Notes: generated from the letters alone by a model not told the origin. Counted from the stretch's first letter, positions 10,854 to 22,301 are shown. The stretch is DNA of 64,000 bases from Spongilla lacustris (GCA_949361645.1 OX442426.1:7759697-7823696), one strand, 5' to 3'. Numbers and translations: made by a program.

Positions 10854-12418
10854 AGCCTCCTTCAATCTACTCACACCCCCCTCCCCTGTGCCTCTTCAGG
10901 CATTTTTGTATAGTGAAAAATCTTGTTCTCAAGTCACACGACAATCAATTGATCATGCAATGATCAATGAGTTGGCCGTTTAAACTTTGGCCGCTGTTTT
11001 TAGCGCTGACACTGGCATATTAGCTACAAAAAGACTGGTACACAAAAGGGATGGCTCAATTGTAGAGTGCCGCTATAGTGTATATCCACACCTGCAGCAG
11101 AATTAGTTGCAGGATTGAATATTACATTACATAAGAATGAAATGGTAGGGGGTAAGTTTATAGATAGGTAAAAAAGCAAAGATATCTTCTGGCATCTAAC
11201 CTCACAGGGGATAGTAGCAGCAGCGTGTTCCCCTAGCCTGTGATGAAGGCAACACACAGGATGCCCACGGTCCATGCACACTTTGCAAAGTTCTAAAGGT
11301 TAGGTGAGAACGCACGCGGTGGGCTGTAATTGGCATTTGGCAAGCTGTTTCACTCTGTCCATGACGAGCGTGCTGGGGCTCTTCCCCAGCCCCTACCCTT
11401 TTCCTGCCTGAGCTTTCCCTTCATTTTTATATTCTCATGCAGATTTGAAGTACAATATCTCATCTTGTTGGTTGAGGTGTACAGCGCTTATGAAGTCTAA
11501 AAAAGCGGAATCTCCCTTAAAATAAGTTAATAGCAAGAGACATAGGTCATGGAGTATCAGGTGCCGTTCCCTCTGCAGCTTGCATCAGACCATATATGGA
11601 CCATATATGGACATACATGTAATTCATACAAGGTGATATGTGTGTTATAAGCACACTGCACCCTGGATCAATACAACTTTACTGTGAATATACTATATTC
11701 TGGATATATAATATTCTTTGCACCTTATAAATATCTGTATAAACTGGACACGCTTGATATTTTTTATTTACTTGTGAATCTTTTAGTAGCTGTGTTATTC
11801 TAGTCTTGATGAATTGTTGCATAGCCCAGCTGTTGAGTTGTCTGCATTAGTGCAATTTAAAAAGCCTGTATTTCTGACATGCCATACCAAAGCTGCTATC
11901 ATATATGGTGGAGTTCACCTGCTTATTATTTGTGAATTAAGAAAATGTACCTGCAATAGCAACGACTGGAAATTCTCTATCTCAGTGGCTGTGGCTATAC
12001 CCACATATTTTCAGGTGGGTTACTTGTCCATACTAAGTACAATACATCACATGACTCCATCCCTCTCAAGGATCATCTCCATAATGTTATCAAACCTCCA
12101 TAGCATAGAATGTGTCAGCCATTGAACTGTGACCGACCAGGAATTAAACATTCCATTGCAGTCATTTCAATCCTGAAACTAATTCTGCCGCAGGTGTGGA
12201 TATACACTATAGCGGCACACTACAATCGAGCCATCGCTTTTGTGTACCAGTCTTTTTGTAGCTAATATGCCAGTGCCAGCGTTAAAAACAGCGGCCAAAG
12301 TTTAAACGGCCAACTAATTGATCATTGCATGAACAAGATTTTTTTTTGCTATACAACAATGCCTGAAGGGGCACAGAAGAGGGTGTGTTGGAGTAGATTG
12401 AACAGGAGGGGGAGGCTG
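10854..12418. mobile_element. Candidate element R4 bounded by about 250-bp inverted repeats
   Basis: The left arm (10854-11108) and the right arm (12177-12418) are inverted copies. Shared blocks include CTTCAGGCAT/ATGCCTGAAG, GGCCGTTTAAACTTTGGCCG, AGACTGGTACACAAAAG and TATAGTGTATATCCACACCT. About 1.07 kb lies between them, with no transposase ORF. Part of the interior (11560-12150) recurs at 18660-19670. This could be a non-autonomous DNA element or two head-to-head repeat copies. Confidence 0.65.
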
Positions 12419-12424
12419 GTCTTG

Positions 12425-12580
12425 GTTGGTCTTGCCCTCGATCCAATAGAGTGCAGTGTTTATTTAACTAACTATCATGCTGGCACAGTAATGAAGTATT
12501 TGGTGTGTTGTAAGCTGTAGGTAAAAGAAGTGGGCGTGGTCCCTGAAACATTGATGTATTGTACATGTACTAGGCTGGTG
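12425..12580 (+). pseudogene. NHL-repeat-like gene fragment, copy 1
   Basis: Encodes LALDPIECSVYLTNYHAGTV, nearly identical to the end of the ORF at 13057-13260, followed by the same non-coding tail GCTGTAGGTAAAAGAAGTGG. It lacks the upstream propeller segment and a start, so it looks like a truncated duplicate. Confidence 0.4.
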
Positions 12581-13056
12581 ATTTAAATGTCAGTAAACGT
12601 TTATGCAGAGAATACGTCTTGCACCATTTTCTCATGCATATGTAATGGTGGTACTGTGGTTTAATTAAAACTAACATCTAATAATAACTTATCTTCTGGT
12701 GGATCTGGGCATTGTAGTTTAGTGTAGGCGTACGCGGCCAGCCGTATACATGTACATTTATCACTATTCCAGCCGATAAATAACATATATGCTTCTTTCC
12801 TCCATCTTTCGTTTATACCCAGTCATTGATTATCTTGCACCAAAATAGTGTTAGCATTATAGCATCATATAGCAAATTAGCATACTAAGTTCTATATGAA
12901 GTTATGAATTTGATGAACTGTAATTTAAATCCAATCAAAGCGTTCGACAGGCGGGTATTACATTAATAGGTGCATTGTAGTGCCAGAAGATATTAGTAGT
13001 GGATTGGAATTTTTCTTTCTTTACTGTTCTAAAATGTAACGGATGCGCTACCCATA
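12581..13056. other. Intergenic, no recognised gene
   Basis: AT-rich sequence without a supported feature. Confidence 0.4.
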
Positions 13057-13260
13057 ATGCAAACTAGAAATTTAGGACTTAATCACATTGTGGCTGACTA
13101 TGATAGTCTCTCCATCTATGATCCTCTGGGATACAAGATCCACACAGTGTGGGGTGATGCGAATTTATACTTAGGTCTTGCCCTCGATCCAAGACAGTGC
13201 AGTGTTTATTTAACTAACTATCATGCTGGCACAATAATTAAGTATTTTGGTGTGTTGTAA
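13057..13260 (+). pseudogene. NHL-repeat-like gene fragment, copy 2
   Basis: A 67-codon ORF with HIVADYDSLSIYDPLGYK and a second blade-like LALDPRQCSVYLTNYHAG. The ADYD...IYDPLG pattern resembles NHL beta-propeller blades (VADxxNxRIxVFDxxG). No complete propeller, splice partners or signal are seen. The block from about 13175 to 13325 duplicates 12425-12580. Reading: a remnant of a larger NHL protein gene carried with a repeat. Function not assigned. Confidence 0.4.
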
Positions 13261-13402
13261 GCTGTAGGTAAAAGAAGTGGGCGTGGTCCCTGAAGAACAT
13301 TGATATCTTGTACATGTACTAGGCTTAGGTTACTAGACTTACTCGGGGGGTTTGAAAACCCTGTTGCTGCGACAAACCCTGCTGCTGCGATGACTCAGAG
13401 CC

Positions 13403-13603
13403 CTACTGATGTTGCGGAGCCACCTGCCCGAAGTGCTGTGCCAGCCATTCCAGCTGCACCTGAGTAAATGGAACTTCTCTCTCCTCTCCCATATCTGTGC
13501 ACTCGCTATACAAATAACTATCCTCAAGCGTGGTCTCGACCAGCTGCCAGCGACCTTGGGGAGTGCTTCGACTGCGCACGCTCCGTATGCATGTACAACG
13601 CAT
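13403..13603 (-). other. Unassigned ORF with coding-like composition
   Basis: A minus-strand ORF of 66 codons with mixed composition (LVETTLEDSYLYSECTDMGE and FTQVQLEWLAQHFGQVA). The second segment resembles the first helix of a homeodomain-type HTH, but no further helices follow; a stop and a Gln-rich stretch come next. It may be a gene or transposon fragment. Confidence 0.25.
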
Positions 13604-14285
13604 GCCTGTACTTGCGGGGGGCTTGCTCCGTTAACTGCGTTAAACTTCATATTTCAAGCCATATGTTCCAATATTTGCAATATTTGGAAACGCCATATAC
13701 CCACACCTGTACTCACCATGGCTGGCTGGGGTGGCTGGAAAGGTGTCAGGGAGGGGGCAGATGGCAAGCATAGCTGAGAGGAGGGGGGAATGATCACATC
13801 TCAAAACATTATGAGATCCAGATTACTGTGCATGTCACTGTGTAAAAAACCACAAGGACTTGGTGTCCTACATCATCCATGTGACCTCGTGGACCTAGAT
13901 CCAGGGGGAGGGGCACATACAATATGTATGAGGGGGGCGGGGCACACTAATAAAATGATTCTGCTGTGACGTGTTGCAGGGAATACCTGGTAGGAACTGT
14001 CCCATTTTTATTTAAAATGCTCACCTCCATATCCTGTGAGTGGTTCTAATTGTGGTAAATGGAGGAAGGGTTCAGAGGGTGACCAAGGGAAGAGGTGTCC
14101 CAAAGGGAGGAGGAGGCCCAGGTTTGTGTCAGAAAATTTTATGCCTGTAATAGTGGTACTGGCCAACACGTTTGTGAAGAGTAGCAAGAAAGAGCAATGG
14201 CTTTTTTGGCCTTCCAGAGGGAGGGGGAGGAGGTCCAGAGGCACCCACAGGTTTGTCAGCGTATATACATCCGTGTTAACATAAT

Positions 14286-14578
14286 GTGGGACACCTCTTC
14301 CCTTTGGGACACCTCTTCCCTTTGGGACACCTCCTCCCTTTGGGACACCACCTCCCTTTGGGACATCACCTCCCTTTGGGACACCTCTTCCCTTTGGGAC
14401 ACCTCCTCCCTTTGGGACACCACCTCCCTTTGGGACATCACCTCCCTTTGGGACACCTCTTCCCTTTGGGACACCTCCTCCCTTTGGGACACCACCTCCC
14501 TTTGGGACATCACCTCCCTTTGGGACATCACCTCCCTTTGGGACACCTCCTCCCTTTGGGACACCACCTCCTTAAGGG
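14286..14578. repeat. 18-bp minisatellite of repeat R2 (expanded)
   Basis: About 16 tandem units based on GGGACACCTCTTCCCTTT, alternating TCTTCC, CCTCC, CACCTCC and ATCACC variants. The 18-bp period keeps frames open on both strands (GHLFPL, SQREEV), so the ORFs are repeat artefacts. No spacers, hence not CRISPR-like. Confidence 0.95.
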
Positions 14579-14813
14579 CCACCATTTCCCTCTGCAGTGG
14601 ATAGAAACAGAGCTGATATTCACTATGCCCAAAACATGCCTTAATGCTGATGTGGGAGTGAGTTATGCGCACATGTACATGTGTGAGGCCACACCTCCAT
14701 ATTTTTCATTCTTCTTCTTAGCTCTTTGACTTCCCTAATCAGGAGAGCTACGACCTAATGTATTCATGGTACAAGAACATAAAGATGGATGATCACTTAG
14801 CAACAGGGGGAAG
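14579..14813 (-). repeat. Interspersed repeat R2, minus copy (unique part)
   Basis: Inverted match to 6227-6440, from GCAGTGGATAGAAACAGAGC to GATCACTTAGCAACAGGGGG. Short further pieces of the family occur at 14070-14110 and at 20808-20838 (GGGCCACCATTTCCCTCTGC). Confidence 0.85.
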
Positions 14814-14884
14814 TTTGTTTCACCTTCCTGTAGGGGTGTCAAGGAGGTATACGGTGAGCATAGCTTCAAAAGGTAGAGAATAAT

Positions 14885-15190
14885 ACAAGATATAAAAATT
14901 TAATTAAAATAAAATTGGTGATGTAGGATTTGTAGACAGCAATTGAGTAAAAAAGTAAGGAAACAAGGAATTACGGATATTATGCATTCATTAATTTTAT
15001 AAATATTACATGCCTACATTATTTAGCAAATCTACCTGCCTGAAATTCTGTGCTAAATGTAGGTATGTAATATTTATAAAATTAATGAATGCATAATATC
15101 CGTAATTCCTTGTTTCCTTACTTTTTACTCAATTGCTGTCTACAAATCCTACATCACCAATTTTATTTTAATTAAATTTTTATATCTTGT
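14885..15190. repeat. 306-bp near-perfect palindrome (foldback hairpin)
   Basis: Left arm 14885-15020 and right arm 15056-15190 are inverted copies, ACAAGATATAAAAATTTAAT ... AATATTACATG/ACCTACATT. By eye they differ by one A in an A-run and one G/A. The inner ends ATTTAGCA/TGCTAAAT extend the stem and leave a loop of about 22 bases. No ORF. Near identity of the arms points to a recent origin or to repair between arms. Confidence 0.92.
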
Positions 15191-15525
15191 TTCACTCATT
15201 TTTATTCACTGCAAGCATGAAGAAAGAAGTATAAATGCATGTATTGGGCAACCTTGGAATACTACCATATATCATATTAATGATCTGCTCACGTGCAATC
15301 ACTGAAACGTTATGGTAAACGGTTTTTTAATAGCAAGAATTTATATTACTAAACATTGATTATGTGTCATATATAAACCGGCCGGCAGAGCTGCGCCGTG
15401 ACTGCCGTGTCAAAGATTACTTCGCATGGCGAGGAAGTAATATACCGGCATGCATATGCATGTACTTAGTCGGTCAGTTTCATAAGATTGTATAAGCATG
15501 CATACATGGCATATACATACAGTTG

Positions 15526-16282
15526 TCAGTTATAATAAATATAAGTGTTCTTAGAATATAAATTAAGCCCACCCCTCCCCCTTCCTCGTCGCCTTCTGTA
15601 CGGCCGAGCTCCGGGTGGCCCCCAGTAGGGATGCGGAGGCCACATGGCCCACGGGGCCGGCGGCAGTGGTGCAGCCAATGGAGCAGCCAATAGAGCTGGG
15701 GCCCGTGGAGCAGCCAGGGGTAGAGCAGGGGCCAGCGGTGGAGCAGGGGCCAGCAGTGGAGCAGGGGCCAGCGGTGGAGCAGGGGCCAGCAGTGGAGCAG
15801 CCAGGGGTAGAGCAGGGGCCAGCGGTGGAGCAGGGGCCAGCAGTGGAGCAGCCAGGGGTAGAGCAGGGGCCAGCAGTGGAGCAGCCAGGGGTAGAACAGG
15901 GGCCAGCGGTGGAGCAGGGGCAAGCAGTGGAGCAGCCAGGGGTAGAGCAGGGGCCGGCGGTGGAGCAGGGGCCAGCAGTGGAGCAGGGGCCAGCAGTGGA
16001 GCAGGGGCCAGCGTTGGAGCAGGGGCCAGCGGTGGAGCCTGGGCCAGGACTGGTAGCGGGGAGTAGGGAGGGCCCTCATCTGAGTCATCATGAACAAAGT
16101 AATTAACTTCTTCCTCCGTGACCTGCAAGGGACATAGGGTACATATTATTATTCCATGCAATTAAAAAGCAAATATAAATTTCATCCTACCTCCTCCATA
16201 TCTCGCTCTAAGTATGCTGGAGTGAGAAAAGTTGCTTTATATATATCCAAAATCTTGTTCCAGATGACATTGGGGAAGGATT
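15526..16282 (-). CDS. Unrecognised gene fragment with acidic segment and Pro/Ala repeat
   Basis: Two phase-compatible minus exons. The upstream exon 16282-16191 reads SFPNVIWNKILDIYKATFL and ends TPAYLERDMEE at a GT donor. After an intron ending CCCTTGCAG, exon 16122-15526 continues VTEEEVNYFVHDDSDEGPP, about 100 residues of (L/P)APAP repeats and an Arg-rich end YRRRRGRGRGG. The non-repeat parts look like real protein. However, an in-frame TAA lies just upstream of the first exon, and no start methionine or further exon is found. It is therefore a fragment, a broken gene or part of a mobile element. Family not recognised. Confidence 0.35.
15680..16050. repeat. 18-bp minisatellite (GCAGGGGCCAGCRGTGGA)
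   Basis: Tandem units alternating GTGGAGCAGGGGCCAGCA with GTAGAGCAGGGGCCAGCG and the insert GCAGCCAGGG. Both strands are open; the minus reading joins to the acidic segment described for 15526-16282. Confidence 0.9.
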
Positions 16283-16855
16283 ACTCTATATATGCGCATG
16301 TTTTTTTTTTTTCTCTCATGGCATCTAGCCGCTAGGGGCAACGATGGCCGAAATTAAGATTAGATTATAGATATGTATAAACATATGCAAAAGTATTAAC
16401 ATATAAGTAGTTGCATGAAGGATTGTAGAATAGGAAGGAAGGTTGTAAGCTCTAAGATTAAATGTTGACAGAGAAACTTTTTCACACACCATGAAGCTGA
16501 AGATATTATAGATTATACGTAATCACCTACATAGGAAAAGAAGCATGCCTGTTTTGTTTGGGAGCAACTGGGACCAGGACTGGTAGCAGGGAGAATGGAG
16601 GGTGTTGATGCATTATCTTCATGTGCCAGGGAACGATGTATTTATATATATATACCTGTTCCTCTGTGTATACCTACAGCAGGCTTGTGGCTCAGTTTAT
16701 AGATACAAAGTTGCAAGATTAAAAGTTGACACAGAAACATTACATGTAAACACACGCATGGGAAGGAGGCAGGCCTGTTTTGAAAAAGCACTTTGGTATT
16801 AGAGAACTGATATAAGGATTGGATTGTGGGATAAGTATAGTATGAACTCATGCCT

Positions 16856-17960
16856 CTTTTTGGAGTGAGGGAGGGCTTATAGACAGAGCCATTAATTTAC
16901 ATGGTGCCCCAATGTCACAGCTGCAACAATCCTGCAAAGCATAAATCTCTTAGACAGATTGATAGCTCTTAAAAGAGCTGTAATTGGTTCCAGCTGATGT
17001 ACTTGAGAGGATTGCTCCATGTTTAGGTTTGCAGCCATAGTATATGTGTCAAAGTATAAGACCACATGCTTGGGACACCATACTTGGAATCATGCAGGAA
17101 GTGTTAGTCCTGCAAATCTCTTAGACAAATTGATAGCTCTTACATTAGCTGCATGTAATAAATAGGATCCAGCAGAAAGCAGGAGAACATAATGGAGGAT
17201 TGGTCCTCCATGTGCATGTTTTAGCAGCCATAGAAGCTATGACAAGGTATAAGACCACATTGAACACACACTGGGCCACCATATATGGTATGGAATGCAG
17301 GAAGGGGCAGGCTTGTGGTTTTATGGATGCAAAGTTGCAAGACAAATGTTGTATGAAAGTTGACACAGAAACTTTTTCACATGCCTGCAGCTGTAGACAG
17401 CAATATATTACATTACATATAAACACATACATGGGAAGGAGGCAGGCCTATTTTTAAGAGCAGAGAACTGATATAATGATTGGACTGTGGGTTAAGTATA
17501 AAATATGATTGTGTGAACTCATGTTCCTGTTTTTGGGGTGAGGGCCTACAGAGAGATCCATTAATTTACATGCAGTCAAGGTCACGGCTGCAACCCCATT
17601 TGCCATTTGATAATCCTGCAAAGCATAAATCTCTTAGTCAGAGTGATAGCTCTTAGAAGAGCTGCAATTGGTTCCCGCTGATGTACTTGAGAACATGGAA
17701 GGATTCCTCCATGTTCAGGTTTGCAGCCATAGAAGATGTGTCACAATTTAAGACCACATGCTGGGACACCATACATGGAATCATGCATGCAGGAAGTTAG
17801 TTAGTCCTGCAAAGCAAGGCAGACAGATACCATAGCTCTTAAGAGAGGTGCATGCAAAAGGTTCCAGCTGTAAATTAGAGAACATGTTTTAGCAGCCATA
17901 GAAGCTATGACACATACTGGGCCACCAAATATGGTATCCATACAGGAAGGAGGCAGGCAT
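16856..17960. repeat. Higher-order tandem repeat with a unit of about 670 bp
   Basis: The block at 16856-17110 (GAGTGAGGG..., CATAAATCTCTTAGACAGAT, AGCTCTTAAAAGAGCTGTAA, GCAGCCATAG) recurs at 17525-17800. A shorter related block at 17110-17300 recurs at 17800-17960. Within each, GATAGCTCTT, GCAGCCATAG and CATGCAGGAAG recur at about 180-bp spacing. No coding potential. Confidence 0.75.
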
Positions 17961-18057
17961 GTGATTTTATAGACTACAGCTGTAAGATAAACAAAGTTTA
18001 CACAGAGGAACATGTTGCACTTCAGCAATAACATCTGCATTACTTATCAACAGGATA

Positions 18058-18285
18058 TATATTCTTTCAGATTGCTCCTCTTCTTTCTGTTAGTACGATG
18101 TTGAGTAATCTTTTGTCGATTGTTTTTGGGGAAGGGGAATAGATTGCTTGTGGGGAGCAATGGGATGGCCAATTGAGAGTCAGCAAATTGCCTTTCCCCT
18201 GAAACTGTCATACATGCAATCTATTCACCTGTATATTATGTATACAAGATTATAAAACATTCTCTCTGAAAGAGCCAAACAAGTT
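18058..18285 (-). repeat. Interspersed repeat R3, copy 2
   Basis: Inverted counterpart of 4933-5170; includes GGGGAAGGGGAATAGATTGC and GAGAGTCAGCAAATTGCC. Confidence 0.85.
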
Positions 18286-18659
18286 CACAAAATTATATTC
18301 TATACTAAACCTATTTACAATCCAGCCCTACAGCTGCATCTTGCCTTTCTACTTGACAACGGTCATGACAACGGTCATGGTGCACGTACTCCTAGATATG
18401 ACCAAGCACACATGTACACTGCAATGCCTTCTCCAATGTGCCCTGCTGGCTAAGGTCATTCACCACACTAAACCGATGATGTAATGGAGGAGCTGTATTT
18501 AGGGTTTCTTGACCTCAACCTCTTTAGTTATTATCCAGCTGCGATCTCATACAAGTGTGCGTGTGTGTGAGACCACACCTCCATCTCTTGCATCCTCGTT
18601 TTCAGCTGTTTCACAACAAACAAACCTTGTTTCAGCTGCCTCACTGCATGATGTCATAC

Positions 18660-19675
18660 TCTCTGCAGCTTGCATCAGTCCATATATGGACATGCATGTA
18701 ATTCATACAAGGTGATATACGTGTTATAAGCACACTGCACCCTGGATCACTGTGAATATACTATATTCTGGAGACCTTAATAATGTACTCTTATGTCCTA
18801 ATAACATTAATGTACCCCTTGGACACAGAATTATATCTCACTTGCCCATCAGCCCTGCAACTACTAAAAGGGTTGATACAAACAGTGTACCATGAGTGTG
18901 TGTTTTCACCTTTTCCACTTCCTCCACTGAAACGTCGAACCAATAATCTCTTTCTGTCTCTGACTGAACAATACAGTTTATTAGACAAATGCATGTGCAA
19001 TTATTGGCAATATGACACCAGATCTCTTGGTACTCTTCATTTGCATACCCCAATCCATATATAATAGTATATCAACCCTTGACTATGTGATGTCCCGTTG
19101 AATGTGATGAAAGCATGCTGTGACATGCAGACCAATTGTTTTACACGAGAAACGCGGGGAAATTTTGGGGCATTTGTGGATTTTGATATATGATATTCTT
19201 TGCACCTTTTAAATATCTGTATAAACTGACACGCTTGATATTTTGAATATACTTGTCCTTCCATGAATCTTTTAGTAGCTGTGTTATTCTTGTCTTGACG
19301 AATAGTTGCATAGTCCAGCTGTTGAGATGCCTGCATTATTGCAATTTAGGTGGGTTGAAAAGCCTGTATTTCAGACGATGACAGGTGTGCCATACCAAAG
19401 CTGCCATCAGATATGGTGGAGTTCACCTGCTTATTATTTGTAAATAAAAATGTACCTGCAGTAGTAACGACTGGAAATTCTCTATCTCAGTGGTTGTGTC
19501 AGAAGCTTATACCCACATATTTTCAGGTGGGTTACTTGTCCATACTGAAAGTGCAATACATCACATGACTCCATCCCTCACTTGGATCTTCTTCATAATG
19601 TTATCAAACTCAGAACTCATAGCATTGAGTGTATCAGCCATTGAACTGTGACCGACCAGGAACTAAACATTCCAT
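18660..19675. repeat. Diverged direct copy of the R4 interior
   Basis: Blocks CTTGCATCAGTCCATATATG, AAGCACACTGCACCCTGGAT, TTAAATATCTGTATAAACTG, AATCTTTTAGTAGCTGTGTT and CCATTGAACTGTGACCGACC match 11575-12150 in the same order. Insertions of several hundred bp (for example 18780-19180) separate them. Confidence 0.75.
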
Positions 19676-19682
19676 TGCACTG

Positions 19683-20155
19683 GCATACACAAAGATGTGA
19701 TGTTATCATGGGTGGCAATAGCACCATTTCTCACCACTTCTCACTGCCTCTTGCTGGATGAATTTTTCAATATTCATTTCTCGGTGTACACACCAAGGGG
19801 AGGCTGTTAGCTACAATATGATATTAAGGTATCTCTCCTGGCAACCATTGTTCCATTACTCATCACTCGTTACACAACTACATATGTTTTCTCTGTGTAT
19901 CATGTTTTGATTGCTCCTTATAAAATCGATGTGATGTTACTTCAAAAATGGATTATCATCCTGATTTTTGATTGTAAGACATTGATTTTGTTTCGATTTA
20001 GAATGCTAAATACTCCTGTTGTGATTGGATGAATCTCTGGTAGCCCTGGGATGAACAAAGGGAAAGCCCCATCACATCAGTGAACTGAAAGCTATATATA
20101 TATATTAGTAACCAGAACATTGTACATGTAGTCAATAAGTATTTAGACCGGGATA
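19683..20155. repeat. Direct repeat R5, copy 1
   Basis: Starts GCATACACAAAGATGTGATG and runs to AACCAGAACATTGTACATGT. It is repeated with few differences at 21303-21780. The preceding motif CCAGGAACTAAACATTCCAT is also shared by both copies. Confidence 0.85.
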
Positions 20156-20712
20156 AGGCTGCATCCTTGATGGCCACAAGGATGATACCGATCACAGGTG
20201 TGTTCACCTCTCCTCTGTTGCAAAGTGTCATCAAGGTGAAATGAAAGGTTTAAACACTACACAAAGTGGTTGTGGCAAAGCTGACTGGAGCCATTGATGA
20301 AAATGACAGGATAATAGAACAAGTGGAGATCTCAAAAAGGAATGCTATCTTTATATACTATTGAATAGTCTAACCTGATCCTTCATCAGAGCTATTAAGG
20401 GTGATATAATGATCAAGATTGAGCCCTTAGTTCTTCCTGATGGTGTCAAACAGCAGGGGAATTAAGTATTGCATAGCAGATAGATTTTCCGACACCAGTT
20501 GGAAGGGACACAAATAATCTCTTCCCTTCACAATGCTCGTGACTGCTGCCTCTTGTTCTGGACTAGACTAAATTCCTTGGATTTGTGCAAATGTTCTCCA
20601 ACACTTTGACTTCGACAACACTAAGCAATACACATAGCCATGTATATATGCACTCGGCGCACTTAGACACACCCAATATTAAAGTTCCATGCATACCTGT
20701 AATCTGATTGGT

Positions 20713-20808
20713 GCCGCCGAGATTCCAGCGCGAAATTTGGTCGCATTGTAGCAGACCCTATTTACCTTGTTTCTCAATAAATAGGGTCTGGGAACGAGAC
20801 TAATCTCC
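20713..20808. mobile_element. Short foldback with AGACCCTATTTA stem
   Basis: GCAGACCCTATTTACC and AATAAATAGGGTCTGG form an inverted pair, followed by GAACGAGACTAA. Similar GAGACTA ends accompany hairpins at 62330-62415 and near 8455 and 23855, which suggests one MITE group. Confidence 0.45.
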
Positions 20809-21302
20809 TTCAGGGCCACCATTTCCCTCTGCAATGGATACTTTTTACGGATTTCGTGGAATGGTTGAAATTCTCCACTTAGCAAGCTGGATCTTTGTTT
20901 CGGGCAGACAATTTACCCCCAAATTCTGCTCGCATACACGCATATGGCAAAACGCTTTCATCATAGAAGTTTCTGCAGATATCTTTCGGATTAAGCATGG
21001 TTGGAAGAACGTAGCTATGCTACACTGCTTCTTACAAGGAGGTTCCCCCATTGTGTTACATAGCGGATCGGCCGGGCAATTAGAATTTGAATCCAATTGG
21101 TTGGATATATCTATAAAACACAAGCAAATATATTTATATTCCGGAGTTTCCTTTGTCAAGTAAACAATCAAATCACTGTAAGAATCATGCGTCATGCAAG
21201 CACTGCACAATACCAAAAGAACAAAAGTCCGGCTGGTCTGCTACGTACTCCATAGCATTGAATGTGTCAGCCATTGACCAGGAACTAAACATTCCATTGC
21301 AC

Positions 21303-21780
21303 CGGCATGCACAAAAGATGTGATGTTATCATGGGTGGCAATAGCACCATTTCTCACCACTTCTCACTGCCTCTTGCTGGAGAATTTTTCAATATTCATT
21401 TCTGGGTGTACACGCCAAGTGTGGAGGCTGTCAGCTACAATATGATATTAAGGTGTCTCTCCTGGCAACCATTGTTCCGTTACTCATCACTTGTTACACA
21501 ACTACATATGTTTTCTCTGTTTATCATGTTTTGATTGCTCCTAATAAAATCGATGTGATGTTATGTTTTAACTTCGAAAATAGATTATCATCCTTATTTT
21601 TGATTGTAAGACACTGATTTTGTTTAGATTTAGAATGCTAAATACTCCTGTTGTGATTGGATGAATCTCTGGTAGCCCTGGGATGAACAAAGGGAAAGCC
21701 CCATCCCATCAGTGAACTGAAAGCTATGGCAGTCCTATATATTAGTAACCAGAACATTGTACATGTAGTCAATAAGTATT
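21303..21780. repeat. Direct repeat R5, copy 2
   Basis: Second copy, 1.62 kb after copy 1, same orientation. It carries a small insertion (TGTTTTAACTTCG) and a few substitutions. Confidence 0.85.
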
Positions 21781-22188
21781 TAGACAGGGGGTAAAGCTTT
21801 GGTGAGCTCAGATGATGTCTACTGAGGATGATAAAAGCACCCTCTTCGACGCCCTAAAATTAATGAATGGATATCAGTTCATTAGTATTGTTTTAAAGCA
21901 TGAAGCATTAAAACGGCAACCTTGAAGCTACAGGAGTTGCGTTTTGTCGTTCCTTTTAGGTCACGTCCTGTGTGGCATACAGAAATGGAAATTCCGGAAG
22001 CTATAAAGAATGCCAAATCCACCATGGCTGCTGAGTGCCTGGTCCATCATTGATGCAAAATCATCATATGTAGTGTGACCCCTTGGTAATGTTAGTTCAA
22101 AAGAACACATTGAGAAATATGGGTAAAGGGACCGTGTATCAAATTGTAGGATGGTGTGGTGGGATATCCCACGGGAGGTATCTGGCTG

Positions 22189-22301
22189 CCTGGGCTGCCT
22201 GGCTGCCTGGCTGCCTGGGCTGCCTGGCTGCCTGGGCTGCCTGGCTGCCTGGGCTGCCTGGCTGTCTGGCTGCCTGGCTGCCTGGCTGCCTGGGCTACCT
22301 T
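22189..22301. repeat. CTGCCTGG minisatellite
   Basis: Mixed 8- and 12-bp units CTGCCTGG and GCTGCCTGGGCT. Plus frames read AAWLPGCLG and the minus frame reads SQAARQPGSPG; both are artefacts of the repeat. Confidence 0.9.

Noticed and set aside
13409..13777. Plus-strand 122-codon ORF
   Set aside because: No recognisable motifs; the minus strand of the same region has more protein-like composition and was listed at low confidence instead.
14286..14578. CRISPR-like array
   Set aside because: Units are contiguous with no spacers and the genome is eukaryotic.
14197..14729. ORFs with regular GHLFPL, WDTSSL or SQREEV repeats
   Set aside because: The 18-bp minisatellite keeps every frame open; no flanking conserved coding sequence.
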